From positions 1 through 25,966 of the forward strand of contig CAMOIC010000018.1 of the NCBI GenBank assembly GCA_946615965.1: a stretch of 25,966 nucleotides of DNA, written 5' to 3'. Shown one piece after another: positions 24,245 to 25,966 of this stretch. The translations under genes and the position numbers were made by a program. Numbering within the stretch: position 1 is the first letter of the stretch; every line of letters starts with the position of its first letter. The notes below the pieces were generated by a model, which saw nothing but the letters and a program-made list of their open reading frames with translations, was not told where the DNA came from and did no database searches. This DNA comes from UBA3700 sp002372775 (lineage in GTDB: Bacteria; Bacillota; Clostridia; Christensenellales; UBA3700).

Positions 24245-24719
24245 ATCCTACTGATGGATCCTTTACATCACCCTTTCCTGTAGGTTCAACTATTAATTTA
24301 TGTGGAACGCAGATGATTGTATCTGACATTGATTTAATCTTCATACTCATACAATCTTTAGAAACACTACAATCGGTATCTAGCACCTCTATTTCTCTAT
24401 CTTGAAGATTTACATTTAAAATATTATAATCACTCTGTAAATCGCTTAAATGAACTCTAATCTTAATATTTGAATCAGTTCTTTCTAATATCTGAATATT
24501 TTTATCTACGATAAACTCTTCTTTAGTATCAAAATTGTATGTATATACGATGCTTCCATCAATACTAACTTTAAAGCCTTCTATTTCAGATTTATCTTTT
24601 GTTAGAAATACAGTTAAAAACAATACTGCAATTACAACAAGAATAATGGCATAAACTAATATATCCCATCTTTTAAAAATCTTATTCTCTTTTTCTTGTT
24701 TTATCTTAGCAATACTCAT
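24243..24719 (-). CDS. NusG domain II-containing membrane protein
   Basis: A 158-residue protein with one membrane helix (about 19-40) and an extracytoplasmic domain of the NusG domain II type. This is an isolated beta-rich domain found outside the NusG transcription factor, not an elongation factor. The end of the domain has the family pattern with three cysteines: DTDCSVSKDC (C117, C123) and IICVPHKLIVE (C137). Such proteins are repeatedly found beside Gx transporters, ApbE and Rnf or FMN-binding proteins. Their role is unknown; an assembly or redox accessory role is inference. The start lies inside apbE (overlap 14 bases), so it is translated with it. Confidence 0.85.
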   Translation of the reverse strand: MSIAKIKQEKENKIFKRWDILVYAIILVVIAVLFLTVFLTKDKSEIEGFKVSIDGSIVYTYNFDTKEEFIVDKNIQILERTDSNIKIRVHLSDLQSDYNILNVNLQDREIEVLDTDCSVSKDCMSMKIKSMSDTIICVPHKLIVEPTGKGDVKDPSVG

Positions 24720-25839
24720 AATTGTTTAAATTTGAATTCTTTATTGTTGTAAACACTTTTGTTTTACTTCCATCTTTATAGCACATTGTTGCTTGAAGAT
24801 TATTAGTATTAATAAAGCTCTTTGCATCCTCTACATTCATTACCATTATGGCTGTTGAATATGCGTCTGTATAAGCGCCTAATATAGCCTCACTTTCATC
24901 ATATGAAACGTTGTACATTACTGATGCACACATTATTCCTGTTTGAATTGGATATCCATTAAATGGATTTATAATATGGCAATATCTAACGCCATCCTTT
25001 TCAAAATAACTTTCATAATCGCCAGATGTAGATAATAAGGTATTTATCATAGGAATACTAATATATGAAGATGATGGATTCCTTGGATCTTTTATTGTTA
25101 GATTCCAATAATTCCCATCCACATCTTTATCTAAAACAGCTATTGAAGAACTGCCCAAAGATATATATCCCCACTTAGCAGAAGACGAGTGAATCTCATT
25201 TATTATTTTGCCCGCAATATAGCCCTTTAGAATGCCACTTAGATCCATTTGCATAGAATATTCGACACCATTAATAATCGCCGTATTTTGAGGCTTAGTA
25301 AAGTAATACTCACCATTCTCTTCTTCAACCACAATATCTTCAAAATTTGTTAAAGATAATGCGCTATTTATATCTGACTGAGATGGAATAACAATATCTT
25401 GCTCAGTCATTGCTTCTAAGTTGTTATTAAAAGAATTCTCGTCTGCAAATCCCCATAGTCTTGAAAGCATATATACAGCAGGATTAAATGCTCCGTTTGT
25501 TTTTTCAAAAATCTCTTTGGATAAATCAAAGATTTGTTTATCTAATAAATCGCCTTCTATTCTTGTGCCAGCATCTGCATTATTAAACTTATATACAAAA
25601 GAGTTTTCCTCATAAGTTGAGAATTTATTTTCGTAGTCATTAATAATACTAACAACTTTGCTCCAAACTTTATCTACATCTGATGTGCTTGTATCTGATG
25701 CAAACTGAGCTTGCCATGTAATACCTGTATTTAATGCAGTTGTAAAGTAAGCTTTATTGTTTAAAGCATTAGAACAGCTAGTTAAACAAATAATTGAAAT
25801 AATTAATATAGCGATTATAATAAGGATTCTTTTTTTCAC
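24706..25839 (-). CDS. apbE: FAD:protein FMN transferase ApbE (lipoprotein)
   Basis: About 377 residues. I set the start at the GTG at 25837-25839 (KKRILIIIA follows) because the open frame upstream runs through a terminator hairpin. The signal ends in lipobox LTSC with C22, so the enzyme is anchored outside the membrane. ApbE motifs are DLSGILKGY (199-207; the usual DLGGIAKG with Ser and Leu variants), STSGDYESYF (270-279), HIINPFNGYP (288-297) and TDAYSTA (324-330), which holds the metal-binding Asp. It transfers FMN from FAD to Thr/Ser in SGAT-type motifs, so RnfD and RnfG encoded opposite are its expected targets. No Shine-Dalgarno sequence precedes the GTG. Confidence 0.93.
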   Translation of the reverse strand: MKKRILIIIAILIISIICLTSCSNALNNKAYFTTALNTGITWQAQFASDTSTSDVDKVWSKVVSIINDYENKFSTYEENSFVYKFNNADAGTRIEGDLLDKQIFDLSKEIFEKTNGAFNPAVYMLSRLWGFADENSFNNNLEAMTEQDIVIPSQSDINSALSLTNFEDIVVEEENGEYYFTKPQNTAIINGVEYSMQMDLSGILKGYIAGKIINEIHSSSAKWGYISLGSSSIAVLDKDVDGNYWNLTIKDPRNPSSSYISIPMINTLLSTSGDYESYFEKDGVRYCHIINPFNGYPIQTGIMCASVMYNVSYDESEAILGAYTDAYSTAIMVMNVEDAKSFINTNNLQATMCYKDGSKTKVFTTIKNSNLNNYEYC

Positions 25840-25845
25840 GTGAAT

Positions 25846-25854
25846 ATAATAACA
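25846..25854 (-). promoter_or_regulatory. Extended -10 promoter abutting the apbE start codon
   Basis: On the minus strand, TGTTATTAT (25846-25854) is an extended -10 element. It ends six bases before the GTG, so the predicted transcription start is the G of the start codon itself. The -35 region is only a T-run that belongs to the upstream terminator. No Shine-Dalgarno sequence is present, which suggests a leaderless message. Confidence 0.5.
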
Positions 25855-25865
25855 CAGAAAAAGAC

Positions 25866-25892
25866 AAAAAAAAAGCACGACCAAGGTCGTAC
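25866..25892 (-). terminator. Rho-independent terminator of a transcript from beyond the right edge
   Basis: On the minus strand, GTACGAC (25892-25886) pairs with GTCGTGC (25881-25875) around a CTTG loop, a seven-base-pair stem with one G-T pair, followed by nine T (25874-25866). It must end a minus-strand transcript entering from the right. The last 74 bases of the window (25893-25966) are A/T-rich, and I see no gene in them. Confidence 0.8.
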
Positions 25893-25966
25893 CGCATCTA
25901 TATATACACCACTAAAATAGAAAGTAATAAAATGAGGAAAAATACAAATGATGTTTATACTCCTGA

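Noticed and set aside
25840..25884. TTG at 25884 as the apbE start
   Set aside because: It lies in the loop of the terminator hairpin, and the extra residues come from its T-tract; the lipoprotein signal begins at the GTG at 25839.

Overview
The window reads as chromosomal DNA from a low-GC, strictly anaerobic Firmicute, most likely an uncultured member of the Clostridia. Three things point there: strong AT bias, AGGAGG-type ribosome binding sites and TTGACA/TATAAT promoters; an Rnf complex; and two-subunit iron-sulfur fumarase together with formate-tetrahydrofolate ligase. No phage, insertion sequence, CRISPR array, tRNA or complete rRNA gene is visible.

Left edge (1-313): no protein gene. 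On the minus strand there are an A/T-rich block, two tandem promoters with 17-base spacers, and a boxA-like element of the kind found in Firmicute rRNA leaders and spacers. I infer that an rRNA operon begins just beyond the left edge. Next come a membrane-anchored WG-repeat protein (minus) and an extended SDR-family dehydrogenase/epimerase with a C-terminal extension (plus). The SDR gene converges on a Nudix hydrolase gene across a strong hairpin.

Centre left (3.9-13.1 kb, minus): a tight housekeeping operon runs yycJ-like MBL hydrolase, CPBP membrane protease, rlmH, tadA, pth, mfd, with 4-base overlaps or gaps of 1-4 bases. It combines 23S rRNA methylation, tRNA editing, peptidyl-tRNA recycling and transcription-coupled repair. 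A large secreted lipoprotein with a SurA-like N-terminal region follows from its own promoter, and then nudF.

Centre right (13.2-18.4 kb): fumarase alpha and beta subunits (plus) run tail-to-tail into a minus-strand operon of fhs, glnS and a small unknown gene.

Right part (18.5-25.9 kb): a Gx transporter/HepT-like membrane protein starts the plus-strand operon rnfCDGEAB, which encodes the ferredoxin:NAD+ oxidoreductase ion pump and ends at a strong terminator. Convergent to it lie apbE (the FMN transferase expected to flavinylate RnfD and RnfG) and a NusG domain II protein. Together they form a respiratory module plus its maturation enzyme.

The observations most worth following up are: two genes (yycJ-like and apbE) whose extended -10 boxes sit 6-7 bases from the start codon with no Shine-Dalgarno sequence, suggesting leaderless mRNAs; RnfG with two tandem serine-type flavinylation motifs; a degenerate zinc-finger-like segment in the SDR protein; and the inferred rRNA leader at the left edge.
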